A DNA stretch of 64,000 bases from Distichodus sexfasciatus (GCA_032718565.1 JAVGVS010000667.1:62001-126000); one strand, 5' to 3'. Shown: positions 24,468-34,185, counted from the stretch's first letter. Numbers and translations: made by a program. Notes: a model not told the origin generated them from the sequence alone.

Positions 24468-24556
24468 AACACCAGTGGGACTAAAACCCACAACCTTTGA
24501 ATGGCGTCTACTTTGAATCTAGAAGTCCAATGCGCTATCCATTGCGCCACAGAGCC
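24468..24556 (-). pseudogene. tRNA-Arg (TCT) pseudogene
   Basis: The 5' half (GGCTCTGTGGCGCAATGGAT) is intact, but the 3' acceptor strand no longer pairs and the T-loop is altered (TTTTAGT). Confidence 0.7.
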
Positions 24557-24635
24557 CACATGCTGTGCCCTCTTGTAGTTCCTGGAAAGATTTTTACATA
24601 AGCAGAAAGCAACAGAGGGGTGACAGCTTAACATG

Positions 24636-24709
24636 AGGCACTGCTGGGATTTGAACCTAGAATATCCTGTTTACTAGACAGGCGCTTTAACCAACTAAGC
24701 CACAGTGCC
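24636..24709 (-). tRNA. tRNA-Thr (AGT), possibly decayed
   Basis: 74 nt with intact anticodon arm. Changes in the T-stem (CTAGG) and in the following bases weaken pairing. Probably non-functional or marginal. Confidence 0.55.
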
Positions 24710-24836
24710 AGGCACTGCAAAAAGTTTTATGTTCAGATTCACTACTGCGAGAATGCTTACAATTCTCTCAGTAAGTTCATTAAGATGTCAGGAGTCTCAT
24801 TCAAGCAACCAAGAAAAACTCAAACAGAAAAGATTT

Positions 24837-24925
24837 GACTCTAGTGGGACTCAAACCCACAACCTTTGAATGGCTTCCACATTAAGCCTAGAAGTCCAAT
24901 GCGCTATCCATTGCGCCACAGAGCC
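24837..24925 (-). tRNA. tRNA-Arg (TCT) with intron
   Basis: 89 nt including an intron of about 16 nt after the anticodon (TTCTAGGCTTAATG...). The acceptor GGCTCTG pairs with TAGAGTC apart from one change. The T-loop is TTTGAGT with C56 changed. Confidence 0.7.
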
Positions 24926-25086
24926 AACCTGCTGAAGCCTGCAATTTTTGTCAGAGTTCACTACAGCACCTATGTACACAGCGGGTTGTCATACCAACAT
25001 ACCAAGAAATGGCAACACAGCAACAACCTGTGATAGGAATCTCATGTAAGCTAGTGACTCAAGCAAAACTCAACAAGGTGTAGGAA

Positions 25087-25160
25087 AGCATTTAACTCCA
25101 ATGGGACTCAAAACTGCAATCTTTAAAGCTTCCTTCCTCCCTAGTAGACCAATGTGGTTT
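25087..25160 (-). pseudogene. tRNA-Arg (TCT) truncated relic
   Basis: Only the 3' part and anticodon area remain recognisable (ACTCCAATGGGACTC, CCTAGTAGACCAATG). A nearly identical relic lies at 26089-26160, showing that this segment was duplicated after decay. Confidence 0.6.
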
Positions 25161-25212
25161 TCTTCTTCATTATTCCCAGCAGCAAGTCTTAAAAAACCTT
25201 GTTGCAATCTTA

Positions 25213-25286
25213 AGACACTGCTGGGATTCGAACCCAGGATCTCCTGTTTACTAGACAGGCACTTTAACCAACTAAGCCACAGCGCT
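25213..25286 (-). tRNA. tRNA-Thr (AGT), acceptor changed
   Basis: Anticodon arm and T-arm are canonical (TTCGAAT loop), but the acceptor ends read AGCGCTG and CAGTGTC, losing the terminal pair. Function doubtful. Confidence 0.6.
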
Positions 25287-25448
25287 GAAGGCCAGCTAAA
25301 ACAGCTGAAGGCCTGTTTTAGTCCTCAGAGTGGCAGGTGGGTTTGTGGTTGATTTGAGCACATGTCTAACTCTTTATAGAAGTTCAGCAAATATAACATC
25401 TCATTCAAGCTACCAAGGAAAACTTAAACCCATTTAGTGAATAACTGT

Positions 25449-25475
25449 GACTCCGGTGGGACTCGAACAGCAGTG
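25449..25475 (-). pseudogene. tRNA-Arg 3'-end fragment
   Basis: GACTCCGGTGGGACTCGAAC is the tRNA-Arg 3' end; the rest is replaced by unrelated sequence. Confidence 0.5.
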
Positions 25476-25564
25476 AGGGGTGCTGGCCTAGGTCAACAGT
25501 ATGTTGTCACAGTCGATTCTTGCTTCTTAATGCCTGAAGCACCTTTTAATAGAGCAAGATGTTA

Positions 25565-25690
<126 letters not shown>

Positions 25691-25745
25691 TTAAGATAGT
25701 GGTTCAAGAAACCAGGAAAAAGTCAAAAGCAAGTAGAGAAGATTT

Positions 25746-25834
25746 GACTCTGGTGGGAATCAAACCCACAACCTTTAAATGGCTTCCCCATTGAGCCTAG
25801 AAGTCCACTGCACTAGCCATTGCACCATAGAGCC
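25746..25834 (-). pseudogene. tRNA-Arg (TCT) pseudogene
   Basis: Full-length with intron, but several stem positions are changed (CTATGGTGCAATGGCTAGTG at the 5' side, T-loop TTTGATT). Confidence 0.6.
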
Positions 25835-26088
25835 TGAGAATCTAGACTGAGGCTTGCAATTTTTCTTTCTTAATCCCAGCAGCACCTCTTGAACGAACTT
25901 GATGTTAAAATAAGTCACCAGATTGACCACTGATTCCAATGACAAAACTAGTAAAGGAGCTTTTTGTCATGGTAGCCAAGTAAAACATACCAAGAAATGG
26001 CAACACAGCAACAACCTGTGATAGGAATCTCATGTAAGCTAGTGACTCAAGCAATCAAGGAAAACTCAACAAGGTGTAGGAAAGCATT

Positions 26089-26160
26089 TAACTCCAATGG
26101 GACTCGAACCTGCAATCTTTAAAAAGCTCCCTTCCTTTAGCCTAGTAGACCAATGTGGTT
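26089..26160 (-). pseudogene. tRNA-Arg (TCT) truncated relic
   Basis: Same truncated form as 25087-25160 (3' part plus CCTAGTAGACCAATG, then unrelated). It lies in a duplicated stretch that also carries the following tRNA-Thr. Confidence 0.6.
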
Positions 26161-26214
26161 TTCTTCTTCATTATTCCCCGCAGCAAGTCTTACAAAAACC
26201 TTGTCGCAATCTTA

Positions 26215-26288
26215 AGGCACTGCTGGGATTCGAACCCAGGATCTCCTGTTTACTAGACAGGCGCTTTAACCAACTAAGCCACAGCGCC
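26215..26288 (-). tRNA. tRNA-Thr (AGT)
   Basis: Canonical 74-nt gene: acceptor GGCGCTG/CAGTGCC pairs fully, anticodon AGT, T-loop TTCGAAT. The AAAAA on the plus strand at 26194-26198 is a Pol III terminator. Likely functional. Confidence 0.92.
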
Positions 26289-26439
26289 TTGCTGCAGCTA
26301 AAGGCCTGTTTTAGTTCTCAGAGTGGAAGGTGGGTTTGTGGTTGCTTTGAAGACTTGACTAATTCTTTATAGAAGTTCAGCAAATATAACATCTCATTCA
26401 AGCAGCCAAGAAAAACTTAAACCCGTTTAGGAAAGCTAC

Positions 26440-26528
26440 AATTCTGGGGGGACTCAAACCCACAACCCTTAAATGGTTTCTACTAGGAACCTAGAATTTC
26501 AATGCACTATTCATTGCACCACAGGCGC
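26440..26528 (-). pseudogene. tRNA-Arg (TCT) pseudogene
   Basis: Recognisable along its length, but the 5' end reads AGCGCCTGTGG and several stem pairs are lost. The anticodon stem is disrupted (GAAATTCTAGG). Confidence 0.6.
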
Positions 26529-26657
26529 TGTGCTGTTGTATCGTTCAGGGAAACATTTTTTACTTTAAAATCAGCATAAAGCAGGAGAGGGGGGTGCCAG
26601 CCTAGGTCAACAATATGTTGTCACAGTCTGTTCTTGATTTTTAATCTGAGTAGCACC

Positions 26658-26710
26658 CCATAATCTCCTGTTTACTAGACAGGCGTTTTAACCAACTAAG
26701 CCACGGCACC
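26658..26710 (-). pseudogene. tRNA-Thr 5' fragment
   Basis: 5' two-thirds up to the variable loop (ends GGAGATT). The T-arm and 3' acceptor are missing. Confidence 0.65.
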
Positions 26711-26837
26711 AGTCACTGCATACACTTTTGTGTTCTGATTCACTACTGCGAGACTGCATTCACTTCTCTCAGCAAGTTCAGAAAGACGTCTTATTTAAGA
26801 TAGTGATTCAAGCAACCATGGAACTCTCAGAAATTCA

Positions 26838-26913
26838 ACTCTGGTAGGACTCGAACCCACAACCTTTGAATGGCTTCCACATTGAGCCAAGAAATCCAAT
26901 GCGCCACAGAGCC
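26838..26913 (-). pseudogene. tRNA-Arg (TCT) with D-arm deletion
   Basis: About 12 nt are missing between two GCG words, so GGCGCATTGGA replaces GGCGCAATGGATAGCGCATT. This is what a deletion between short direct repeats would produce. The rest is close to consensus, with a CGAGTCC T-loop region. Confidence 0.65.
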
Positions 26914-27019
26914 AACACGCTGAAGCCTGCAATTTTGTCAGTGTTCACTACAGCACCAATGTGTATTTCATTTTCATTAATCCCAGCAGCAAGTCTTAAA
27001 AGAAGCACAATGAAGCCAT

Positions 27020-27093
27020 AAGGCACTGGTGGGATTTGAACCCAGGACCTCCTGTTTACTAGACAGGTGCTTTAACCAACTAAGCCACAGCAC
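27020..27093 (-). tRNA. tRNA-Thr (AGT), variant
   Basis: 74 nt, anticodon AGT, T-loop TTCAAAT. The acceptor 5' end reads GTGCTGT and the T-stem has a change. Marginal candidate. Confidence 0.6.
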
Positions 27094-27242
27094 ATTGCTG
27101 CAGTTTAAGGCCTGTTTTAGTCCTCAGAGTGGCAGGTGGGTTTATGGTTGCTTTGAAGACTTGACTATTTCTTTCTCGAAGCTCAGCAAATATAAGGTCT
27201 AATTCAAGCTACCAAGGAAAGCTTAAAGCCATTTAGGCAAAA

Positions 27243-27331
27243 GACTCTGGCGGGACTCAAACCTACAACCTTTGAACGGCTTTTACTGGGAGCCTAGAAG
27301 TCCAATGCGCTATCCATTGCGCCACAGAGCC
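27243..27331 (-). tRNA. tRNA-Arg (TCT) with intron, T-arm changed
   Basis: 5' half, anticodon arm and acceptor pairing (GGCTCTG/CAGAGTC) are intact. The T-stem carries two changes and the T-loop is TTTGAGT. Confidence 0.6.
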
Positions 27332-27464
27332 AATACACAAAGGCTTGCAGTTTTTGTCAGTGTTCATTATAGTTCACCAAAATGTATTTGTTTTCATTAT
27401 TTCCAGCAGCAAGTCTTAAAAAAGGAAACAGAAGCACCTTTTAATAGAGCGTGACATCAACACA

Positions 27465-27538
27465 AGGTACTGCTGGGATTTGAACCAAGGATCTCCTGTT
27501 TACTAGACCACCACTTTAAGCAGCTAAGACACAGTGCC
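27465..27538 (-). pseudogene. tRNA-Thr (AGT) pseudogene
   Basis: Full length, but the D-arm and anticodon stem are disrupted (TGTCTTAGCTGCTTAAAGTG, GGTCTAGTAAACAGG). Confidence 0.65.
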
Positions 27539-27685
27539 AGCCACTGCATACACTTCTGTGTTCAGATTCACTACTGCGAGACTGCTTACACTTCTCTCAA
27601 TAAGTTCAGTATGATGTCAGGAGTCTCATTTAAGATAGTGATTCAAGCAACCAAGGAACTCTCAGAAACATATAGAAAAACTTTT

Positions 27686-27774
27686 GACTCTGGTGGGACT
27701 CGAACCCACAACCTTTGAATGGCTTCCACAGTGAGCCTAGAAGTCCAATGCGCTGTCCATTGCGCCACAGAGCC
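27686..27774 (-). tRNA. tRNA-Arg (TCT) with intron
   Basis: Canonical: GGCTCTGTGGCGCAATGGAC at the 5' end, anticodon TCT, intron of about 16 nt, T-loop TTCGAGT, 3' CCACCAGAGTC. AAAAA on the plus strand (27676-27680) is a Pol III terminator. Likely functional. Confidence 0.92.
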
Positions 27775-27880
27775 ACCATGCTATGACCCGTAATTTTGTC
27801 AGTGTTCACTACAGCACCAATGTGTATTTCTTCTTTATTATTCCCAGCAGCAAGTCTTAAAAAAGCTTAAGGCATCCATG

Positions 27881-27954
27881 AGGCACTGCTGGGATTCGAA
27901 CCCAGGATCTCCTGTTTACTAGACAGGCGCTTTAACCAACTAAGCCACAGCGCC
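27881..27954 (-). tRNA. tRNA-Thr (AGT)
   Basis: Identical in structure to the 26215-26288 copy, all stems paired, T-loop TTCGAAT. A run of six A (27859-27864) lies on the 3' side. Likely functional. Confidence 0.92.
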
Positions 27955-28074
27955 GTGCTGCAGTTGAAGACCTGTTTTAGTCCTCAGAGTGGCAGGTGGG
28001 TTTGTGGTTGATTTGAAGAATTGACTAATTCTTTAAAGAAGTTCAGCAAATATAACATCTCATTCAACTCTCAG

Positions 28075-28720
28075 CATACACAGAGGAGGTGGAGAGAGTG
28101 GCTGTCTGGTGTAAGAACAGTAACCTGTCATTAAATGTGGACAAAACAAAAGAAATAATCATCGATTTCAGAAGATGCAGCACTGCGCATCCACCACTCA
28201 CCATCGACGGCGCTGTTGTCGAGCGGGTGAAAAACACCAAGTTCCTGGGTGTCTACATCACAGAGGACATCTCTTGATCCCTCAACTCCACCTCCATAGC
28301 CAAGAGGGCTCATCAGCATCTGCACTTCCTGCGGAGACTGAAAAGAGCAAGCCTCCCCCCACTGATCCTTAAGACATTCTACACCAGCACCATTGAAAGT
28401 CTTCTCTCCAGCTGCATCACTGTCTGGTACGGCAACTGTAAAGTTTTGGACTGTAACACACCACAGCGAATAGTGAGAGCAGCTGAGAAGGTCATTGGTG
28501 TGCCCCTACTCCCACTGAAAGACATTTTCCAGACCCGCTGCTACAACAGAGCCAGAAACATAGTGAAGGACTCTCCCACTACATGGACTCTTTTCACTTT
28601 TACCGTCTGACAAACGGTATCGTAGCTTCCGATCTGCCACCAAGAGACTGTGTAACAGCTTAATACCACAAGCCATCAGGACTCTGAACGCACATTAATG
28701 TCAGAGCTCTCTTAAAATAC
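28075..28720 (+). mobile_element. Degenerate L2/CR1-type LINE, 3' part of reverse transcriptase
   Basis: Translation on the plus strand gives SNLSLNVDKTKEIIIDFRR, then VVERVKNTKFLGVYITED, then after a stop LHFLRRLKRA, STIESLLSSCITVWYGNC and further on ARNIVKDS. These are the conserved C-terminal reverse-transcriptase and thumb motifs of fish non-LTR elements. Stops and frameshifts make it inactive; the 5' end is missing. It is inserted between tRNA units and is the only coding-derived mobile element seen in the cluster. Confidence 0.85.
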
Positions 28721-28919
28721 CTCAAGCTACCTCATATCTGCACATTACGTACCTACTGTCTACTGTTTACATCAGACACGTTCAGATGCACTAGTGTTAA
28801 TACAATAACTGTAAATTCTCCTTTCCTCAAATGATGCCTTAAAGTCTACATTCAACCTGTGCAGTATAATCATGCACAATATCAGTCATTAAGGTTTACA
28901 TCCCCACCTCAAATACTAC

Positions 28920-29002
28920 AACTCTGGTGGGACTCAAACCCACAACCTTTGAAAGGCTTCCACTCCAGCTTAGAAGCCCAGTGCGCTGTCCATTGCTCCA
29001 CC
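28920..29002 (-). pseudogene. tRNA-Arg (TCT) pseudogene
   Basis: 3' half and intron are recognisable. The anticodon stem is altered (GGGCTTCTAAG) and the 5' acceptor is lost. Confidence 0.6.
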
Positions 29003-29112
29003 ATGCTAAGATCAACCATTTTAAATAAACTCAGGTACGCAGTAGGTTGCCGGAGTTGAACGCTCCTTTTCTATCTCAGAAGCACCTTTTAAAAGAGCAT
29101 TACGTCAACATA

Positions 29113-29179
29113 AGGCACTGGAACCCAGGAGCTCCTGCTTACTAAACAGGCACTTTACCCAACTAAGCCACACACTGCC
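29113..29179 (-). pseudogene. tRNA-Thr pseudogene with T-arm deletion
   Basis: The T-stem/loop is shortened (CTGGGTTCCAGTGCC) and the anticodon loop is mutated (TTTAGTAAGCAGG). Confidence 0.65.
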
Positions 29180-29290
29180 AATACGTTTGTGTTCTGGTTC
29201 ACTACTGCGTAAGTTCAGGAAGATGTCAGGAGTCTCATTTAAGCAATTCAAGCAAACAAGAAAAACTGAAAGGCATATAGAAGAGAGCCA

Positions 29291-29379
29291 ACCCCGGTGG
29301 GACTCAAACCCACAACCTTTGAATGGCCTCTACATTAAGCCTGAAAGGCCAATGCGCTATCGATTGCACCACAGAGCTA
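29291..29379 (-). pseudogene. tRNA-Arg pseudogene, anticodon changed
   Basis: Full length, but the anticodon region reads GGCCTTTCAGG in place of GGACTTCTAGG and the 3' acceptor does not pair. Confidence 0.6.
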
Positions 29380-29483
29380 ACACATAGAAGGATGCAATTT
29401 TTGTCAGTGTTCACCACAGCATTAAAATGTATTTTTTTCATTATTCCTAGCAGCAAGTCTGTAAATGGCTTAATTCAGCTATA

Positions 29484-29557
29484 AGGCACTGCTGGGAATC
29501 AAACCAAGGATCTCCTGTTCACTAGAGAGGCACTTTAACCAACTAAGCCACAGCGTC
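29484..29557 (-). pseudogene. tRNA-Thr (AGT) pseudogene
   Basis: Full length with mutated T-arm (TTTGATTCCC) and anticodon stem (CCTCTCTAGTGAACAGG). Confidence 0.6.
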
Positions 29558-29705
29558 TTGCTGGAAGCAAAGGCCTGTTTTAGTTCTCAGAGAGGCAGGT
29601 GGGTTTGTGGTTGATTTGAAGACTTGACATTCTTTATAGAAGTTGAGCAAATATAACACCTCATTCAAGCAACAAGGAAAACTTCAACCTTTTTCGAAAA
29701 GCAAC

Positions 29706-29794
29706 GACTCTGGTGGGACTCGAACCCACAACCTTTGAATGTCTTCGACTTTGAGCCTAGAAGTCCAATGCGCTGTCCATTGCGCCACAGAGCC
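29706..29794 (-). tRNA. tRNA-Arg (TCT) with intron
   Basis: Canonical acceptor, D, anticodon and T arms; T-loop TTCGAGT; intron of about 16 nt differing slightly from the 27.7-kb copy. An AAAA run lies just 3' on the minus strand. Likely functional. Confidence 0.9.
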
Positions 29795-29957
29795 TATATG
29801 CTGTGCTCTCTTATTGTTGAGGGAAAGATCTTTTACATTAAAATAAGTGTAAAACAGGAGAGAGGGGTGCTGGCCTAGGTCAACAGTAAGTTTTCCCCAG
29901 TCAATTCTTCCTTTTTAATCCCAGAAGCACCTCTTAAAACATCTTAACGTTAACATA

Positions 29958-30031
29958 AGGTACCACTGGGATTTGAACCCAGGATCTCCTGTTTACTAGA
30001 CAGGGGCTTTAACCAACTAAGCCATGGCACC
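29958..30031 (-). tRNA. tRNA-Thr (AGT), one stem change
   Basis: Anticodon AGT and T-loop TTCAAAT are intact. GCCCCTGTC in place of GCGCCTGTC and a GGTGCCAT acceptor (3' strand TGGTACC) weaken pairing. Marginal. Confidence 0.6.
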
Positions 30032-30272
30032 TTATGATAGCACCATTTTGTGTTCAGATTGATCACCAATTGTAAACACAGGACACGCTCCACTGTTTGT
30101 TATTACATGGAAACCAACTAAATCAAATCAAGAGAAAAAAGATGTTTTTTTTTAAATCTGTTAAATCATTAAAAATATTTCTTGTAGTTCAGCAAACACA
30201 ATGTCAGGAGTCTCATTTAAGACAGCCACTAAAGCCACCAAGGAAATCTTAGAAACATGTAGAAAAGCATTT

Positions 30273-30318
30273 GACTCGGGTGGGGCTCAGCCCTACAACC
30301 TTTGAACAGCTTCCAAAT
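30273..30318 (-). pseudogene. tRNA-Arg 3' fragment
   Basis: 3' half only (GACTCGGGTGGGGCTCAGCC...CCTTTGAACAG); the 5' half is replaced by unrelated DNA. Confidence 0.5.
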
Positions 30319-30442
30319 TTTTCGAACCATGAAAGTACTTACAATTTGCTCTAGAAGTTCAGCAAATAAGATGTTAGGAGACTGATTTAAGACAGTGACT
30401 CAAGCAAGCAAGGAACTCTCAGAAACATGTAGAAAAATGTTC

Positions 30443-30531
30443 GACTCTAGAGGGACTCAAACCCACAACCTTTGAAAGGCTTCTACATTGAGCCTAGAAT
30501 TCCTATGCACTATCCATTGTACCACAGACCC
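30443..30531 (-). pseudogene. tRNA-Arg (TCT) pseudogene
   Basis: Full length with several acceptor, D-arm and anticodon-stem changes (GGTACAATGGATAGTGCATA). A 5'-end remnant (CCATTGCGCCACAGAGC) follows at 30650-30666. Confidence 0.6.
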
Positions 30532-30787
30532 CTTACAGGGCAGGGCGCTATTGTTCAGGAAATGAATTTTACATAAACATGAGCGTAAAGCAGCATTTAC
30601 GTTAGGATTGGCCACACAGCCTAGGTCAACAGTATGTTGTTATAGTCCATTGCGCCACAGAGCGAACAGACGCAGAGCAATAATTGTTCACAGTAAGGAT
30701 TTTAAATGAACACAGGTACACAGTAGGTTGTCAACTCTTTATTTTCAATCTCAGACGCACCTCTTCAAAGAGCATGAGGTTAACATA

Positions 30788-30861
30788 AGGCACCACTGGG
30801 ATTTGAACCCAGGATCTCCTGTTTACTAGACAGGCGCTTTAACCAACTAAGCCATGGCACC
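30788..30861 (-). tRNA. tRNA-Thr (AGT)
   Basis: All arms intact, anticodon AGT, T-loop TTCAAAT, acceptor GGTGCCA/TGGTGCC pairs. Likely functional, though no strong oligo-A run is close on the 3' side. Confidence 0.82.
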
Positions 30862-31035
30862 TCTCCACGTAGTGCTGCAGTTTTTAAACCACACCAAGAG
30901 AAAAAAATTTATTTTTAGAGCGATGAAAGTACTTACAATTTGCTCTAGAAGTTCAGCAAATAAGATGTCAGGAGTCTGATTTAAGACAGTGACTGAAGCA
31001 AGCAAGGAACTCCCAGAAACATGTAGAAAATCATT

Positions 31036-31075
31036 CGACTCAGGTGGGACTCAATCCCACATCCTTTCAGCATCT
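31036..31075 (-). pseudogene. tRNA-Arg 3' fragment
   Basis: 3' acceptor and T-arm relic (GACTCAGGTGGGACTCAATC) that breaks into spacer sequence at about 31070. Confidence 0.5.
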
Positions 31076-31223
31076 TGCTGCAGCTGAAGGCCTGTTTTAG
31101 TTGTCAGAGAGGCAGGTGGGTTTGGGGTTGATTTGAAGACTTGACATTCTTTATAGAAGTTGAGCAAATCTAACGCCTCATTCAAGCAACCAAGGAAAAC
31201 TTTAACCTATTTAGGAAAGCAAC

Positions 31224-31312
31224 GACTCTGGTGGGACTCGAACCCACAACCTTTGAATGTCTTCCACTTTGAGCCTAGAAGTCCAATGCGCTATCCATTG
31301 CGCCACAGAGCC
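31224..31312 (-). tRNA. tRNA-Arg (TCT) with intron
   Basis: Canonical copy: GGCTCTGTGGCGCAATGGAT, anticodon TCT, intron of about 16 nt, T-loop TTCGAGT. It shares its spacer with the 29.7-kb copy, so the two are recent duplicates. Likely functional. Confidence 0.92.
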
Positions 31313-31476
31313 CATATGCTGTGTCCTCTTATTGTTGAGGGAAAGATCTTTTACATTAAAATAAGCGTAAAACAGGAGAGAGGGGTGCTGGCTTAGGTCA
31401 ACAGTATGTTTTCCCCCCGTCAATTCTTCCTTTTTAATCCCAGAAGCACCTCTTAAAATATCTTACCGTAAACATA

Positions 31477-31550
31477 AGGCACCGCTGGGATTTGAACCAA
31501 GGATCTCCTGTTTACTACACAGGCACTTTAACCAACTAAGCCACGGCACC
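31477..31550 (-). pseudogene. tRNA-Thr (AGT) with mutated anticodon loop and T-arm
   Basis: The anticodon region reads CCTGTGTAGTAAACAGG, so the base before the anticodon changes and stem pairing is altered. T-stem TTGGTTCAAATCCC. Probably inactive. A 5' Arg remnant (CCATTGTGCCACAAAGCC) lies at 31608-31625. Confidence 0.55.
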
Positions 31551-31738
31551 TTATGACAGAGAGCATTTTGTGTTCAGATTGATCACCAATTGTAAACACA
31601 GGAAACGCCATTGTGCCACAAAGCCAACAGGCTGAGACCAACCGTTTTAAATAAACACAGGTACACAGTAGGTTGACGCAGTTGAATGTTCTTTTCAATC
31701 TCAGATGCACTGTATTAAAAGACCATGACATCAACATA

Positions 31739-31812
31739 AGGCACCACTGGGATTTAATCCCAGGATCTCTTATTTACTAGACAGGTGCTTTAACCATCTA
31801 AGCCACGCCGGC
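31739..31812 (-). pseudogene. tRNA-Thr (AGT) pseudogene
   Basis: Anticodon stem (CCTGTCTAGTAAATAAGA) and T-loop (TTAAAT) are altered, and the acceptor 5' end reads GCCGGCG. Confidence 0.6.
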
Positions 31813-31946
31813 AGGCGCTGCAAGCACTTTTGTGGTCAGATTCAGTACTGAGAGACTGCTGACAATTCTCCCAATAAGTTCAGTAAGATGTCAGGAGTCA
31901 AGTGAATCAAGTAACCAATAAACTCAAAAGCATGTAGCAAAGATTC

Positions 31947-32035
31947 AACTCTGGGGGGACGCAAACCCACAAACTATGAATGGTTTCCACATTGAGCCTA
32001 GAAGTCCAATGCCCTGTCCATTGCAGCACAGAGCC
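31947..32035 (-). pseudogene. tRNA-Arg (TCT) pseudogene
   Basis: Anticodon TCT and intron are present, but the D-arm (TGCTGCAATGGACAGGGCA) and T-arm (TTTGCGTCCCCCC) no longer fold properly. Confidence 0.6.
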
Positions 32036-32117
32036 CTGCAATTTTTGTTTGTGTTCACTATAGCACCAGTGTGTATTTCTTCTTCATGATTCCCAGCAGC
32101 AAGTCTTAAAAAAATTA

Positions 32118-32225
<108 letters not shown>

Positions 32226-32444
32226 TCAGATTGATCACCAATTGTAAACACAGGAAACGCACCACTGGTTGTTATTACATGGAAACCAACTAAAATCAAA
32301 TCAAGAGAAGAAAGATTTTCTTTAAAAATCTGTTAAATCATTAAAAATCTTTCTTGTAGTTCAGCAAATACAATGTTAGGAGTCCCATTTAAGACAGCCA
32401 CTAAAGCAACCAAGGAAACCTCAGGAACATGTAGGAGAGCATTT

Positions 32445-32535
32445 GACTCTGGTGGGGCTCAAACCTACAACCTTTGAACAGCTTCTACTCAAACTCTAGA
32501 AGATTTTTGTGTGCTATCCATTGCGCCACAGCACC
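32445..32535 (-). pseudogene. tRNA-Arg (TCT) pseudogene with altered anticodon stem
   Basis: Recognisable ends, but the anticodon stem is replaced (CACAAAAATCTTCTAGAG) and the acceptor reads GGTGCTG. Confidence 0.6.
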
Positions 32536-32664
32536 AATGTGCAGATACCAACCATTTTCAATAAACACAGGCACACAGAAGGTGCCTGTGAACAGTAAGA
32601 GATGCAGTTGAATGGTACTTTTCAATCTCAGAAGCACCGCTTCGAAGTGCACGATGCTAACATA

Positions 32665-32738
32665 AGGCACCACTGGGATTTGAACCCAGGATCTCCTGTT
32701 TACTAGACAGGCGCTCTAACCAACTAAGCCATGGCGCC
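32665..32738 (-). tRNA. tRNA-Thr (AGT)
   Basis: All arms intact, acceptor GGCGCCA/TGGTGCC, D-arm GTTAGAGC, T-loop TTCAAAT, anticodon AGT. Likely functional. Confidence 0.85.
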
Positions 32739-32913
32739 TCTCCACGTAGGACTGCTGTTTTTAAACCACACCAATAGAAAAAAATTTATTTTTAGAGCGA
32801 TGAAAGTACTTACAATTTGCTCTAGAAGTTCAGCAAATAAGATGTCAGGAGTCTGATTTAAGACAGTGATTCAAGCAAGCAAGAAACTCTCAGAAAGACA
32901 TAGAAAATCATTC

Positions 32914-33002
32914 AACTCTGGTGGGTCTTAAACCCGCACCCTTTGAATAGCTTTTACATGGAGCCTAGAAAGCCAATGCGCACTCCATTGTGCCACAGAG
33001 CC
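32914..33002 (-). pseudogene. tRNA-Arg (TCT) pseudogene
   Basis: Full length with intron. The D-arm is changed (GGAGTGCGCATTGGC) and the T-arm is mutated (GCGGGTTTAAGACCC). A 5' remnant (CCATTGTGCCACAGAGC) follows at 33118-33134. Confidence 0.6.
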
Positions 33003-33250
33003 ATCACGATGAAGGGAGCTATTGCTCAGGAAATGAATTTTACATAAACGTGAGCGTAAACCTGCATTTATGTTAGGATTAGCAACACAGTCTAGGTCAA
33101 TAGTATGTTGTTACAGTCCATTGTGCCACAGAGCGAACAGACACAGAGGAATAATTGTTCACGGAAAGGATTTTAAATGAACACAGGAGGTTGTCGACTC
33201 TTCGTTTCTCAGCATCCAAGGAAAACTTAAAAACATGTTAGAAAACTTTT

Positions 33251-33325
33251 GACTCTGGTGGAACTTGAACCCACAACCACTGAACGGCTTCCACTTTAAG
33301 CCTAGAAGTCTGTTGCGCCAACAGA
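33251..33325 (-). pseudogene. tRNA-Arg (TCT), 5' end lost
   Basis: The 3' half, intron and anticodon are present (GACTCTGGTGGAACTTGAAC forward), but the 5' D-arm is replaced by GTTGGCGCAACAGA. Confidence 0.6.
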
Positions 33326-33328
33326 CTG

Positions 33329-33672
33329 GGGGGGGGGGGATAATAAAAATAAAAATAAAAATTAAAAAGAATTTTGAAAGTGAAATGAAAATGTGTGGGT
33401 GTGTTTTATTCCAGAATAGCTGACTGGTTGTGTGACTAAAAACTGTAAAACAAACAAAAAATGTTGATGTTATTTCCCAAATGGCTAGAAGATGGCGCTA
33501 ACGTTGAAGGAGAAAATAAAGAAGAAAAAGAAGAAGAGGAGAAAGAAAAAGAAGAAAAGAGGATTCCGTTCCCTGATAGGTTCTGAAAGGCAGACGCCAC
33601 AGTTCCGTTATTGCCATTTCTAGCAAGTCCAAAATGGCGGAGTGAAAATAAACGCACGACTCATTTTAATGG
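33329..33672 (+). repeat. Upstream copy of the u2surp promoter/first-exon block
   Basis: Nearly identical to 34357-34694 over about 340 bp, including the AAGATGGCGCTAACG and AAAATGGCGGAGTG motifs, but broken off at TTTTAATGGG, before the first-exon splice donor. The next bases are the anticodon-stem half of a tRNA-Thr. Confidence 0.9.
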
Positions 33673-33673
33673 G

Positions 33674-33717
33674 CCTGTTTGCTAGACAGGCGCTTTAACC
33701 AACTAAGCCACAGCGCC
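33674..33717 (-). pseudogene. tRNA-Thr 5' half at a duplication breakpoint
   Basis: 5' acceptor, D-arm and anticodon arm (GGCGCTGTGGCTTAGTTGGT ... AGCAAACAGG) end abruptly where the u2surp promoter copy begins. The anticodon loop reads CTAGCAA. Confidence 0.75.
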
Positions 33718-33867
33718 TTGCTGCAGCTGAAGGCCTGTTTTAGTCCTCTGAGTGGCAGGTGGGTTTGTGGTTGATTTGAAGACTTGACTAATTCTTTATA
33801 AAAGTTCAGCAAATATAACATCTCATTCAAGCAACCAAGAAAACCTAAACCCATTTAGGAAAACTAC

Positions 33868-33956
33868 AACTCTGGTGGGACTTAAACCTACAACCTTTGA
33901 ATGGCTACTACTGGGAGCCTAGAAGTTCAATGCGCTATCCATTGCACCACAGGCGC
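33868..33956 (-). pseudogene. tRNA-Arg (TCT) pseudogene
   Basis: Full length with intron. The 5' end reads AGCGCCTGTGGTGCAATGGA and the T-loop TTTAAGT; the acceptor stem is lost. Confidence 0.6.
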
Positions 33957-34111
33957 TGTGACCTCTTATTGTTCATGGAAAGATTTTTTACATTAAAACA
34001 AGCATAAATCAGGAGAGAGGGGTGCCAGCCTAGGTCAACAATATGTTGTCACAGTGAGTTCTTCATCTTTAATCCCAGAAGCAGCCTTTAAAACAACTTA
34101 ACGTTAACATA

Positions 34112-34185
34112 AGGCACCGCTGGGATTTGAACCCAGGATCTCCTGTTTACTAGACAGGCGCTTTCACCAACTAAGCCACGGCACC
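34112..34185 (-). tRNA. tRNA-Thr (AGT), D-arm change
   Basis: Acceptor, anticodon and T arms intact (GGTGCCG/CGGTGCC, AGT, TTCAAAT). The D-arm reads GTTGGTGAAAG in place of GTTGGTTAAAG. Possibly functional. Last tRNA before the u2surp promoter. Confidence 0.75.

Noticed and set aside
28089..28277. Short open frame as a host gene
   Set aside because: The sequence is the reverse-transcriptase C-terminal region of an L2/CR1-type LINE with downstream stops.
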